NCBI GenBank assembly: GCA_027579435.1
Contig: JANBPK010000870.1
Span: 28,306 to 92,305 of the forward strand
Origin: Candolleomyces eurysporus
Taxonomy: Eukaryota > Basidiomycota > Agaricomycetes > Agaricales > Psathyrellaceae
Reading direction: 5' to 3'
Length of the DNA: 64,000 nucleotides
This document shows, piece after piece, positions 10,601 through 23,483 of the stretch (positions within the stretch are counted from its first letter, which is position 1; each line of letters opens with the position of its first letter). The notes beneath the pieces were generated by a model. It was given only the letters and a program-made list of their open reading frames with translations, was not told the DNA's origin and made no database searches. A program made the translations under genes and the position numbers.

Positions 10601-12481
10601 CTGTAAGCGTGTGTAAAATTTCTGGTCCAATATAAACAACAGACCTGGAGTCATGTGGCAGAGCACCTGAGTGCCGTCAATGCCAACCCAATTGAAGGAA
10701 GAGTGAGGGAAGGTGTTACTAAAGAGGCGTCAGATTCGAAGCGAAGAGAAAGCAATAAAACTACACACATGTTGTTCCATGACAACTTTTGTGTAAAGAA
10801 GTATTTCATTCCTGTCGACGAATCAGCACCAAAAGTCTGGATGTCAGAAGTACAACGCACCAGCACCACGGATGAGTTGAGGATACGCTCCCGTCAGACC
10901 AAACGAGTCTGGGAGCCACGCGGTATCGCATCGCTTTCCAAATCTTGTTTCGAAGAACCTCTGGCCAAAGACGAATTGTCGGACCAGTGCTTCGCCAGAG
11001 GGCATGTTGGAATCGTTTTCAACCCAAGAACCGCCGACTGGATGGAATTTGCCTTCCAAAACCTTCTCCTTCACGCGTTCGAATAACGGAGGGTAGAGTT
11101 GTTCCAACCATTTGTACTGTTGGGCAGAGCTGCACGAGAATCGATGCTCAGGGTAACGTTCCATGAGGTCAACTTGAGTTGACCAAGATCGGGCAACCTT
11201 TTGCTGAGTAACTCGGTAAGGCCATAACCAAGCAGAGTCAATGTGGCAACTATATGAAGTGAGAACNCGANCAGGGTAGCTTTGGAGAAGGAACTTACTG
11301 TCCAATACCCCAGATAGTCGGACGTTCNGGGCCATCCTTGTAGATGTCAGCACCTTTTTCTTCCCATCCCTCTCCAAACACTTCTTCAGCGAGCTTTCTC
11401 GCCTTTTTAACGCCCTGGGTGTCACCCTTGCCAAACACATTCATGATCTCATTNGCAGCGACTAGCGCCTTGTTTTGGAGCCTNGAAGTATATTAGTGTN
11501 AGGATANGCGGACACCATTTCGCAACTACTCACACAGTGTTNCCGGGAACGTTGTCAATAAGTTGCTTGAGTGCCTCAAAGTCCCAAAGGAGTCTCCAAG
11601 CCTCCTGGTTCGGGACCACGAGGTCAGCTGAAGCAAGGCTGAAGTACCGGTTCATGTCTGGCGGCGCAATTGTATCCCCATTCCAGGGAACACCGAACAT
11701 TCCGTTGCAACTCGATTCAACAACNAATTCATACACTCCTTCCTCGCGTGCGTCGTGAGGGATAATGTGTTCAACACGTCTGTCGCCGCCATAGCCGCCA
11801 GTGATGCCTTGCAATGGAAGTCCGTCCACGGTGTATATCATGGCCTCACATCCTGGATCGAATTCAACTGAACTCCGGTAAGCGCCAATAAGGTGCTTTT
11901 AACGCAANNGCACTCACATTGAATTCGTTCGTACTTTTTCCAATCTTCCGGAATATAGACAGTGACTTTCCACCAATGGTTCGTCTACATTTTCAGATCA
12001 ACACGCGGTGAGACTGTACGCGTANGTCTTACGTACCCCTGAAAANAATGTGAGCCCAGCTCNCCCGAGACACTGAAATTCGACTCACAAGATGGTCCAA
12101 AGGAGTCCCCCTGGCATCTTCGTCGTCAACAAGTATCCTCTCCATACAAGAATGATGACCCACCTTCTTCGCCGTTCGAAACTTTTGTTGCATAGCTTCC
12201 TCGAAAGTGGGTTTTGAGAGTCCTGGTGCACTCCATCTGTCCCCAATTGAGCAAATTGATCTAATCTGACCCCGATACACTTACACCTTCAGTTTAACAT
12301 ATTCAGGACCGTCTTCGCGATGAGTGAACAAGATTGAGGAGAGGTTGACGTCCGAGTAGTGACCACCTTGAAACGTTCCCAAACGACCTTGTGTGAGATG
12401 CTTGACCCATTTTGCGCCTGGGGTATGGTTGAGCTCTGGATAAGATCCTCCGCTGTTGCCAGCGTGGTGAAGGCAAGACAT
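7669..12481 (-). CDS. ams1: Class II alpha-mannosidase, GH38 (vacuolar/cytosolic Ams1/MAN2C1 type)
   Basis: The gene has many introns and runs from [19 protein letters not shown] at 12481 to ...[12 protein letters not shown] at 7669. N-terminal [16 protein letters not shown] and VNLSSILF are typical of fungal Ams1 starts; an in-frame ATG further upstream (12595) is less likely. The catalytic region shows [18 protein letters not shown] (zinc-binding His and Asp), [46 protein letters not shown] (the Asp nucleophile), then [27 protein letters not shown] and [10 protein letters not shown] (a further zinc His). The C-terminal beta part includes [19 protein letters not shown] and [12 protein letters not shown]. 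The order matches human MAN2C1 and yeast Ams1, which trim free oligomannose in cytosol or vacuole. No signal peptide is seen, as expected for Ams1, which reaches the vacuole by a Cvt/selective-autophagy route in yeast. Key residues are intact; N bases occur in several introns and codons. Confidence 0.95.
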
Positions 12482-15400
12482 GGTGGTGGTCGATGAGCAA
12501 GAGTAGTTGACCGTCGTTTCCGTTCGTTCATGACGGCTCTTTAGCTTCCGTGGGAACCGTAGGTACAACTTGAATCTCCGACCAGTGGGCGCCAACTCTG
12601 GTACCGAGCGCCTAGCAAAATCTTAGTCACACCCTGTAGCTGCGCGAGTTCGCTATATTTTTGTCCTCTGTCGCTACATAGCTTCNGAGACACGTCCCTA
12701 AGGAGGAAGCCTTTCAAACTTGAAGTTGAGCTCATTTACTTGTCGATGGAAACCTGCTCGCCATTCCATTCGCATTCTCATTCCACCTCCAAGCCAACCC
12801 CTCCTGATCTCGGGTAGGGGGAAACAGTGTTAGCATGCGTGAGGACTATCTCAAATANTCTATGATTCGGCCTTTAGTNGCAAAGGAATGCTGGTCTGAT
12901 AACAGATGTGATTTGAGGGGGGAGGCATTGGACATACAACCCGAACCAATTGCTCTTCAGCTGGAAGCTCGTCTCCAACGCACACTGCAATTTTTAAGTA
13001 AATCAAAGCATTTCTTTCTTNTCCGNCCAGGCCTGCCAAAAAATTATTGACTCTTCGTGGCCTGGAGCTCATCGTTTCTTATAAGCGATGAGGGTAGAGA
13101 GCAAAAATTTCGCGCCTTCTACTGGTGGACGGGTACTGTTATCATAAGGCGGCATGTTCCANATATGGAAGCCGTAGCACCTCCTTCAGTACATGTCTCG
13201 GTGTCACCACCAACACCAACACTCTTCGTGGAGACGAAGACGAAAGGGGAAAGCGCGACCTAGAGTTCAAAACCCTGCCTTTCGAAAGTTCCACGACATG
13301 AGGCACCAAAGCGTCCCTGGTTATGTATATTTCGTTCCGTTTAGCCTTGCGGGATAAATACAGGGAGGACATTCAGCGCAGGTTCCAGAATTTGGACATC
13401 GCCTTATTACTTTTCGAAAATCACCCAGAAACTGGGAGAGTTTTCAGGGAACGTGTTCCCTTGAAANTTTTTTTTTTNAGCTAGGTGTNCGAGGCGACCT
13501 CTTTCCCTCTTTCTCTCACCGTAGCGCAGAACAAATCCNTTTNAGACNGACCATTCCACCGATTTGGACCGATGGATGATAANTTGTTGACTCCTTCTCA
13601 CTCCGGTCTAGAAGACCTATCGCAAGGAGTTGCTGGCGTAAGTATTCCCGAGAGAGAAAGGGGGGTGGCGCTTCGGGAGAGATGGAACAAGGGTCCTTCT
13701 CCGNAAAAAGCAATTCTGGGCTCGAGGGAGAACATGCGTTGGGCTGGCTGGAACTTTACGTTTCACAGTCAAGCGATATCTCAGCGGCCCTGAGAGAGTC
13801 ATTTACGGAATGTGAAGAGGCTGCTCGTTATTTCACGGTAACCTTGNATAAAGCTTCCTTGCGATATTCAACGCATACGCGTNCGAATGAATAGCTACTG
13901 GAAGGCCTGGAGGGGGCAAAGCACAAAGCTATATGTTTTTCCCTGCATTTTGAGTTGAGTATCAACTTGAGGTGCCAACTCTAGCAAGAACCGAAGTTGC
14001 CGCGATTCCCGGTCCCCGAGCCAAAATTTACCTGCCTCACCTCAACGTGCTTTAACCCGATTCTCAGATGGAGTGGCGTGCTAAAGATAAAGATGTGAAT
14101 GGAAGCAAGGTGACTCCAAGGGGAATGTGACAACGTGAAAGGGGTCTGTCGCAGTAAACAGACTCTCGGTGATACTTGCAAGAATAACCTTACCAGCCTC
14201 GAGCGCTAGCAGCTAACGCAGTCACTTGCAGGCCAGCGGTTGAGCGCCCTCCCGGTATCTCAATATCATCCCGTACCTACGATAAGCGCGGAGGGGCCTT
14301 CGCCTCGTGCCGACACTTATGTCCATTATGCATGCTGTACGTCGCACCTCCACATCTAAACACCACATCCAGAAAAATAAGCAAGAGGTGGATACACCCC
14401 TCCCGAGAACTCCACCCTTGTTCTATATACTTCACGTAACTAAGCAGGAACCCTGCGACTCCTGTTGGAAGTGAGACCAGAAGAAGTAAGTGCTCTGAAG
14501 CTCAGAATTCATGAATCTGTCGTGTTCTCTTCATATTGAATTCATACACTGCGGAAATGATTTCATATACCCTTCTTTGACAAAGAACCTTAGCCGAATG
14601 CTTCGTGCTCAGCGAATATGAGCTGTGGGCGCGACTAGGTGGAAGGCGCAGACCGAAAGAAACGCCTTTATACCCTTTCTGAGTCCTGCGCAGGGTCGCA
14701 GTAAACAGCCTATTAAACACGCGAGTCAGAAGACGGTAATCGACTAACCGTAGACTGCGAAAAAAACATGCAGTATCTGCGATCAGAGGGTGGGTCGTCG
14801 TGATATTGCCCTCGTGTGTTTTGAATCACCAAAATGTCGGGTCGGTGGTGTCAACTGTTCATCTCATCAGTGAGTGCGGGGTCTGGGGAAGAGATTGTCT
14901 CCAGCAACGGCAATCGCGTGACCAAACCATGTTTTTCATTCGGGAGCGTCGCCAAATTCTCGTTCTCCGCCGCAATTTTAAGGGATCCAGGGAGGCTGTC
15001 TTGGCGAGTGGAGAGAACCTGGAAAAAAGACCATGGGTCTGGATAAAGACTAAACGAGATACGAATAAGCCGCTCAATCCTACTTACAGTCAATTTATCA
15101 TCCTCGTGTCTGAGGGATGACACCTCCCCATGCCCTCTACCCAAGCCGTAACTAAATGGACCACCAACGGCGGCGAGATAACCAGTGAGGGAGCGCTAAT
15201 TTTCGAGGGACCGTCGGTACCTTTGCGATGAATGAAAAGGTTCCTGGGATATATATGTCGAAAGGTTACATGGAGGACGGCGCTGGGTATTGAATTGCAA
15301 AAACACAGTTAGAGTTCTCTTGAACTATCCAGTAGTTGAGACCCAGTGGCGGCGAGCTAGATGTTTTGGTGGGAAGGATTAACTTATCTTGGAGGCTCTT

Positions 15401-16670
15401 CTCCTGTAAATAGACAGAAGACAAATGTGATATGACTTTGGAAGAACTTCTCGGTCCGGCCAATGAATTTGACATTCGACGTCCAAGATGCCAGAAGGCT
15501 TCGCCAACATCGCTGGCCATTGGCAGAACATGGGAGGCCGCGTATGACGCCAGAGCTCGTGTAGCCCAGCGTGCCACCACAACTTCGCATATCGAGAAAC
15601 GAAAATCCCCACACATGGCCATCCTCCTGGCTAGCTTTTACCATCAACTTGCAACAATTGACAGCTATTGAAAACATGCTGTTAGCCACGTTCAATCCAG
15701 AGAAACGTGGTCTCGCACCAATGTTTCTGATGCATCTTTTCCAAGAGATCCTGATTCGTAACCCTCATGATCAGCGACATGGTTCCAGCTTATCAGTCTG
15801 GCATCGGATCTAGGTGTGATAGAGGTCGATATCACCAGGAAGAATTCAAGGTTGGGACGCACCGAACAATTCAGAAAGTTACTTTCACTGAAAGAAACGG
15901 CCATGCAACCGTACGTACAGTTACCGCTCATAAATATGAAAGAGTTTGATTGAAACCAGAAGTTTCCATTTCACCTTCATAAGGTTCAGGGAGAGATATG
16001 TTTTCCGCGTTTTGATCAATTAGATGCCGCCGGCTCCGCTCTACGGAGCTTGAAAACTTTACACTCAGCCTACCTCCATTGGCTGGTCCTTGAATGGACC
16101 GAGGTCTCAGTCTCCACAAACGAAGACCTCTCATTTCTTTGCTTCTTTTCTTTTTGACACTCGAAAGCCACCCACTCTCCAAACTCACCATGCGACATTT
16201 TCATTTAAAACTCGGCCGAATCGCAGCCGGCTCTCTTGGACGACGGCTCTTCGCTAAAGCGACATTCCGATTTCTACTCGTGCATTGCTGTGGTGGACGA
16301 AGTTCTTCCAGGAATACTGCACGTACAAACACGATGCGGTTGACAAGTGCTCGTGTATATCTGAATATGCCACCGCCCTGGGTTCAATGAATTATCGCAG
16401 CTACATCCGGACATCTTTGTTCTACGTCGACCTTTCTCAAACACTGTCAACTTTGTGTCGAGGTCTCATTTCCGAGTACACGACCCCCACCTACCCTGAA
16501 TGCAAACACAAGCCCTTTCAAAGGACTATGAAAGACTCTAGAACGTCGAGCGTTCTCTTCCTTTCGACCCTTGCGACGTCATCTTCTCTAGTTCCTCAGT
16601 CGAGCTAGGCTCACTCGCGTTCCACTCTTGCCTTTTGCATTAACCGGAGACATGATGATCGACCAGCGCC

Positions 16671-17339
16671 ATGGGCTTCAAGGGGCGAATATCTCCTTTT
16701 TTTCAACCTTCCGGACGCCCGAGACATCTTTGGCTTCATTGTACGCCGCCACTCAGTACAGTCATCCGGCTCGAATCGTGCATCTCGCTCACACGACTGA
16801 CAGATCACGTCGAGAGACCTACTATCCCTTCCGTGACACTGAAGTTTCCAGAAATAAAGAACCATTGGTCCTCGACGTCTTGTCAGAAAGATATTGCTGC
16901 TGGGACGCCTACAGGGCTCATCCTTCTTCAACAACCCTGGGGTTTCCACCATTCTGGCCGCCCCATTTTTTCAGAGGCCAGACCGTCCTCAAGCTTCTGT
17001 GACACATTTTTCAGGGTACGGGTCGGATGTCCGTCTCTTAATTTCACGCTCATAAGAGGTGAAAAGCGATTGGCTGGGCTTACCCTAAAAGTCCAGACTC
17101 GTTCAGNTTTTTTCGGCCAAGCTGATGGCATTATCACTCCGGGCATACATATTAATCGAAAATCTCGGAATTTCGTAAAGCTTGTTTCCTATCTACCACT
17201 GGGCCTGCGATCGGGACAACCTGCTCCTCGCAAAGTCTCTGACTCGATAAGCACCTTAGCATTCATCTTTCACGCAGCCGCAGCGCGTACCCAACTAATG
17301 GAGCCTCCTCTAGCTCATCTGCTGGGTCAGCCTGTTTAA
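16671..17339 (+). other. Longest open frame in the gene-poor region, coding status doubtful
   Basis: 222 codons begin MGFKGRISPFFQPSGRPRH and end at a TAA at 17337-17339. The translation shows no signal peptide, helix pattern or family motif. Its Pro/Ser/Leu/Arg content follows the local pyrimidine-rich bases, and a second long frame overlaps it in another phase (16628-17002). I think it is a chance frame, recorded because it is the only one of this size in 11 kb. Confidence 0.15.
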
Positions 17340-19845
17340 AGAGATATTCATTCGTCAGCATCATAATCAAAGTCACTCTTCATCAGCCTCGTTGCAGCAT
17401 CTACACGAGGCGGAGCTGATCACCAATGGTCCTTCCGAGCAGCTGTTCTCTTACCTTCCTGACCACCTTACGTCCGACCAGCCAGCAGGAGTTCAACCGA
17501 TCGAAGGAAGGAGACACGGTTAAATTAGTGGAACTCAGCTCTCGGTCCTGTCTACGAATAGAACGACTGGGCGTTGCATTCGATTGGGCGGTCACTCGGC
17601 CTTCTTGGACTCCCGGAGAGGATATTCTGAACTCGTCGTCTTTGGAGTACTTCTACTGTCAAACGCCAGCGCTTCTGCGTGCTGGACACCACCCTACACG
17701 TTTTTCTGGTGCCCTGAAGGGAAGGATCAGACCGATGTTGTCAAGCGTCGGTACGCTTGTGCCGTATCAGAGTTGGTGCACCACGCAATCGTGCGTCTGT
17801 GGTGTTCAGCCATGGAGCCTTGCCGCTCTTTCCCTTTCGGGTCGCTTCTTCGAGTATCGGAAGGTTTCAAGGGACGGTGCCCTCCGACGTCTCGCACTTG
17901 GACTCTGGCGACACCATCAACCATCTGCACACTGTAAGTCCTAGCTTCCGCTGAGTCGATTGACACGCTCACCATTTCTGCACCCTCGAAAATTTGACAG
18001 TTGACGACGCGTCTATATTCAAATTGACTTGACCCACTTCACACTCCCTTGCCATCTTGTCACAGAACAGAAGGAAGAATGAAACAGACTCTAATAAGCA
18101 AACCTTCTCCCATTATGAGCGCAGGCCCAGCTATTACCCCCATATTTCCTTTGTGTGCCGTCACTGCTGTCCCGTCGGACCCATCCTCCTCATCTGTATA
18201 CTAAATTAGGCCGCCTATCTCCGAGTCGACGTCCTGGACCTTACCTTCTGTCTTTAGAATATTTCCGGCGCAAGCGCTGGAGCGACGATGGGCTAGCCTG
18301 GCTGGTTGGTTGGCTGCACGCAGGCAGGCAAGTGGCTTTCGATGGACTTTGATTTCTCCCGGGTTCCATGAACCCAATCTAGGTTTGTGATCTCGAACGC
18401 GCACGGAGCGAACCAAGATGTCCGAGTCCAAGATGAGATCTATGGGATCGTCCCGTCCCATCTCGTTTTGTCCTCTCGGGACGTTCGACTGATGGGTTGA
18501 TTCAGACGTCTGTCCGCCCCATGGCCACAGCCGATTGATGGGTTCGTGCTACTGGTTCTACCCCGCATTGCGCCTTCCTCTAATCACATTTTGAGTGTAG
18601 GTGACAAAGGCGAGGGAGAGGCAGCCCCGGGTTAAAGTGCCTTATGCCCTCTGGTACTGTCTGTCACAGTGCCTATCACCCGCTCAATTTTTTCGATAAG
18701 TACCTCCCTCTGTACGACCCCACCCACGCCACCGTCATTTCGTCCTTCGCAGAGATCGACGTGTGGGGCTAGTTCACGCTACCCTATCCTTTAGACTATT
18801 CATGCTGATCGCGAATATCACTCACCGTTCTCCAACCCACCTTCACCCCAGATTCACCCTCAATGTATGCCGGTAAATCGGCGATTACGATCCCCTTTGT
18901 TGATCCCGCTGCTCTATATCACGTACTTCGGATTCACTCACAAATACATACCCCACCGCCACAGCGACATGTCACACACCGGATGCTCGGTGTTCGGTGT
19001 TTACATCTCTTCTCCTTCGCTGCCAGCGGGTTACATAAAGAGTGGGCTTGTGACCATCCCCTTTTTTCTTTGTGCGCCCCCCTCCCCCGAACTCATCACA
19101 ACCCTCTTTCACATTCGAGAAGAGAGAACGAGGATCTGGCGCGGGATGCCATAGCCACCCGACGTACGTTCGGTACGTTTCACTTTCAATACGTATACGT
19201 TTGTACTTTTCATTATCAAGTTGCTGTTTGCTGTGATTGTAACAAAGAGGGTGCCTTCGTCGTGAATAGAACGAATGAAAAGAAGCTATATACATAATCC
19301 CGCCCTCAGCCGACGTCGACGACTGTTTCAAGTTCTTTGAGATAGATAAGATTATGAACCTGAGAGCTGTCCGAGATTCCGGTGCGCCTTCCGACGTTCT
19401 CCAGCCCTCTCGACATAGGTCACAAACGAAAAANNGAAANCGAAAGAACGCCNGGTCCTGCTGGGAGACCACGTGAGGCCCATATACGTCCACAAGTCTC
19501 TCCCNCCGGGCGCTCATCGCGGTTTCACCGTTATCTACTCCTCTTGGTGTCNTAAAAATATTCTCGGGATGGGGTGCACCACCAGCCTTACCCTGTTTCA
19601 GGTTATCTCTGGACTCTCGAANNTACAGACAGGAGGATTGAACGCTCATGAGCATAAGGAGAGAAGAGGGGGTCTCGATCGTCGGAGCATGTTCGCTTGC
19701 ATCAAGCCTTGGTACATGGCTTCTCCTCTTAACAGCAGCACCACAGCCTATGCTGAATAAGTTTGCGGCATAAATGGATAAACTCCCAGTTACAGTTAGC
19801 TATGTACCCCTCGCTAGCTACCCCTTCCCGGGTCGTCCCTCTGCA

Positions 19846-19866
19846 CCCGCTCCCCCTCCCCTCCCC
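19846..19866 (-). other. Potential G-quadruplex motif (G-tracts on the reverse strand)
   Basis: The + strand carries four C-tracts (3, 5, 4 and 4 bases) separated by loops of 3, 1 and 1 bases, so the - strand has four G-tracts within 21 nt. This fits the usual four-tract rule with short loops. It lies about 3.6 kb before the GATA start codon. Confidence 0.5.
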
Positions 19867-20218
19867 TCCTTGTCCGAACATCCCGAACAAAACCCAGACC
19901 AGACCTACACTGCTTCCCTGGTGCTAACACCGAGTCTGNGCTGAATCTCGCCCAACGACGTCATCCCCCCCTCCTTTCTAGGAAGGTTTTGTCGAATTTG
20001 GACATTCCCATGATCCTTTCACCCTGGCCCCATCACCCGATTTCGTCCACTTTTCTGCGCTGCCAGTTGTACCTGGATTCTGATGGGCCCAGAGCCACAA
20101 CCCAAGATGGTTTATCGATCTCATCGATAGAAGCTAATTAGGATGTGGGGTAGGGAAATATCNAGGTAGAGCGCTTATTTTGGATGGGATGGGCGTTGTG
20201 TCGGGTCGGCACCGTCTA

Positions 20219-20450
20219 NNGNGCNNCNTTGTTCTTGTGTGAGTGCTTGNTTNNNCTCGAGCTTGCGAAGTACNNNNNNCTTGTTCACGNTCNTCAGCTG
20301 GTCAATCCTCGTAGTCACTCANGGTANTTCGGTGAGAAGAATCCACGNGNGCNTGGTNNNCGTCGCCATCGTANATCCTGTCTAGAAACTGCTGCAGTGA
20401 GTGATACGCGAGGNGGCTTCTGGCTTCCGANNNCNNANNTACAAGGTTAC
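20219..20450. other. N-rich island of ambiguous consensus
   Basis: About 35-40 N characters occur here, singly and in short runs, far above the rest of the window. The stretch is therefore poorly determined, and any frame read through it is unreliable. Confidence 0.9.
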
Positions 20451-23400
20451 ATGCATTGTTCTTCTTCTCCTGACCTTCTTCCCGTTATCCCTCTTNTGAT
20501 CTACGGTGCGGTGAAGTGAATGGAAACGGCGGCCTTGAGGAGCTCGCGATCGTCCGTCGACGGAATAGGCGCTGTCTATTCATCCGTCGCCTCGTTGTGT
20601 TGGAGTTTCGGCTATTCATGCGGGAGTAAGCAGGCCCACTTCTTTATGAATNNGCTTCGAAGAAGGGAACATCGTCGAACTCGGGCGATCGGGTGAGGTT
20701 GGACTTTTCTGAATTATATCACTCAAACACAGCGAACGGTTGACCGAGGGTAAAGGATACATAGGTGCGTGGTTTTCATCTTGAGCTCGAACGGCCGCCA
20801 TGAAGAAGGCCACGAAGTCAGGAAAGAAGGACTTCGATGATGGTTCTGAGGAAGGAAAACAAGTAANGAGATGTGTTCAAGAAGGTTTAAAACTCGCCGG
20901 CGCTACTTTCTGGGGGGCTCGGTGAGTTCGGGTTGTCCCAGGGGAGACNCGGTCTCTACGATAAGATAGACGCTCTCCAATATGCATTGGATTCTACCTC
21001 TCGATGGAGGCTATAATGACTTGGGGTACAAAAAAACTATTGCTAACGCGTATGGTATTTGAGCGCCGAGGGACTCTCCAAGGTACCCGTCTGTCTATCT
21101 ATATCTCAAAGCGACAAAGGACACACTCACCGAACGAGCAAATTGAAGAACGCTTGAACTTTGAACACCCTCGCTCTTTAAGTACTCGCAATTGGATTTG
21201 TATACATTCACCCATCCGTCAGCTGACCCCACGTCTTTCCCAAAACGAAAGAGAACGCGATCGAGTGACAGACGGACAGGGAAGACATACTTACCGCTCC
21301 CGTCTGACCGTGCACCATAGCAATGGGATGGGATGCCAGTGGGAAGAGTCTGAGCTTAACATAGGAATTTCTTGTGGATTTCTGATCTCCACTGCCTAGN
21401 CTTACTCTGTAGAGAAATGAGTGGCGCGTCGCGTGGGTCTCCAGCTCCCTATTAGTTTGAATAAATTTATACCTGTGTACGAAACCGTTTCGATCTTCAC
21501 TCCTCACAGAAGTCTGAATCGAACACGGAGAGGAAGGATGAGAGTGATCAGGGTTAGGTTTCGCGAAGCCTGGCGGAAGTCGCGAGGGGAGATACGAAAA
21601 CTTAAAATAGAGCTAACCAAGGTGGAATAATACAGGTACATCACATATAACGACGAAATGAATTGGGTAGTATACGGAAAAATGGGCGTTCCTGCGCACT
21701 TTACGGTGTGCATATGATTGCCGACCACGACTGCCATTTTGAGAGCGACGTGGGCGCTGCGCTGNCAATGGCAATGCATTGNAATAGAGATTTACTTNAA
21801 ATACAGTACAGCACTGCTCCCGACTCGCATGTACGGCACCCAGGCTGCTGCAAGCTCGCCTCTGGCTGGCTGTCCCTATCATATCCTCTTGCATCAAAAT
21901 TCCTTGTCGTCAGTCCTCGTGTTCGTGACATCGCCCAATTCATTTACCCCGCACTTGGCCCGCCGCAATCAGCGAACTCGGTCGACTATTATGGCAATGG
22001 CAACCTTGTGTTGCTTGTCTTGTGCTATCTGTCCCGCTGTTGCTTCCTTCCAAGGACAAGGATGATTTATATCATCAGTTTCCCTGTCCCTGTCTCCTTT
22101 GATTCCTTCGCTTCCCGAATTCGAACCTGGCCAATCAGCTAATGGAGTGGGATTCAGAGTGTTTTTGTTCTTTCTCATAATATAAGTATGTAATGAAGTT
22201 TGCATGGAGTCTGCATATTATCTGGATATTAAGAATGACGAAACAAAGACACGAACGAATGAACGGAACATGAACGCAAGAAAGAAAGCAAAGGGGGATA
22301 GGACTCGCTTGGGGTGGCAGTGCGATGCACCCCTAGTACCCTTCTCCGACTTTTACCTTCGCTAGTAGAGAAATATGTACATGAGAAGCTTAGAACGACT
22401 CATGATGACATGAATACAGTTGGCGCCTCGAGGCTTTAATATCAGGTAAATGTGGGTGCAGCGGGTGTTGCCTAAGATGGGTTACCAAGGGGTTGCTCTA
22501 CGACTCGTGATGCATATGTACGAATGATACAGCACTGGCTGGCAGATGCGGGGTTCTGGTTACTGGGTTGGTGTGTGGTACATCGACCACTGACTGAATG
22601 CTCAAGTCGATCGGATCCTTTGAAAGAGAAAGAAACCGAATCTGTAGGACTTGCTGCATTCAAAGTCTACTATGTACCTTGAACTAGGTAAGTAGGTAGA
22701 GTGGCCATGGCGCGTACAAAGCTACCTAGTGATGTTGGCGGTTGGCTAATTAATAGTGACCGATGATAAAAGAGGAGCGAGAGACTGCGAGGACGTCGGA
22801 CCTTTATCCAAATCCATATGTCTGTAGACCTTGGACGAGAAAGCAGACAGACGCCGGGTGCTTGTTGTGTGGCTCCCTGGGTTATGGGCATTTTCTGCAA
22901 TCGCAAGCAATGTGTCTAGATCTCGTCGACGTCCGCCGGTAAGCGGGATTTGACTGGATNGCGAGTTAGGGTTCGATTCCACTAGAAGGTTCCCCTCCCC
23001 GTAATTTGTGAAGGGGTTTATGTCAACGTATAGTCATTGCGACGACTATCACAATACGAAATGGGTGGATACGGGAGAAACGAGGTAATAATTGGCGGGC
23101 TCNNTGCTCACACTGCCNAGCCAAGGTGGTTGCCAGATGTACTGCAACCCGATACCGGAGGAAGGTCGGTTCTCGAGAAGAGAAAGCAAGAAGGAACTGG
23201 AGGTCCATGAGGTCCAGCGACATGAGGCACGAACACGCATATGACTCGACGGAATCGAGCCGGTGACCGAGAGGGACGCGCAGAGATTGGGCGGTCGATA
23301 GATCTGCGATTCGTCACGAGCGGAGTCGAAGCGGAGATCAAAAGGGGCNTAATGGAAAAACAATATCTGAAATAATAATTGGGATATCCAGATGGGTGCG

Positions 23401-23483
23401 CCTCAGTTTTCTATTTCATAAACACATTCTCCTGGATTGCGGCGTTTTCGATCCCCTCTTCTCGACCTCTGCACGGTTCCTCA

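Larger units (their letters stand above)
12482..23483. other. 11-kb gene-poor region upstream of the GATA factor
   Basis: No frame in these 11 kb shows a recognisable domain or a convincing exon chain, while genes elsewhere in the window are spaced by 0.3-2 kb. The longest open frame is 222 codons (16671-17339, +), rich in Pro/Ser/Leu from C- and T-rich DNA and unlike known proteins. Much of 16-20 kb is pyrimidine-rich on the + strand, as in long leaders or promoters of basidiomycete regulatory genes. Smaller items are a C-rich four-tract motif at 19846-19866, an N-rich island at 20219-20450 and a near-palindrome GGGAACGTGTTCCC around 13451-13464. Possible contents are an extended promoter or leader of the GATA gene, non-coding RNA, or decayed mobile DNA; the sequence alone does not decide. 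Confidence 0.55.

Noticed and set aside
13451..13464. Short palindrome GGGAAC-GT-GTTCCC
   Set aside because: It is short and isolated. It might be a protein-binding site, but nothing nearby supports one.
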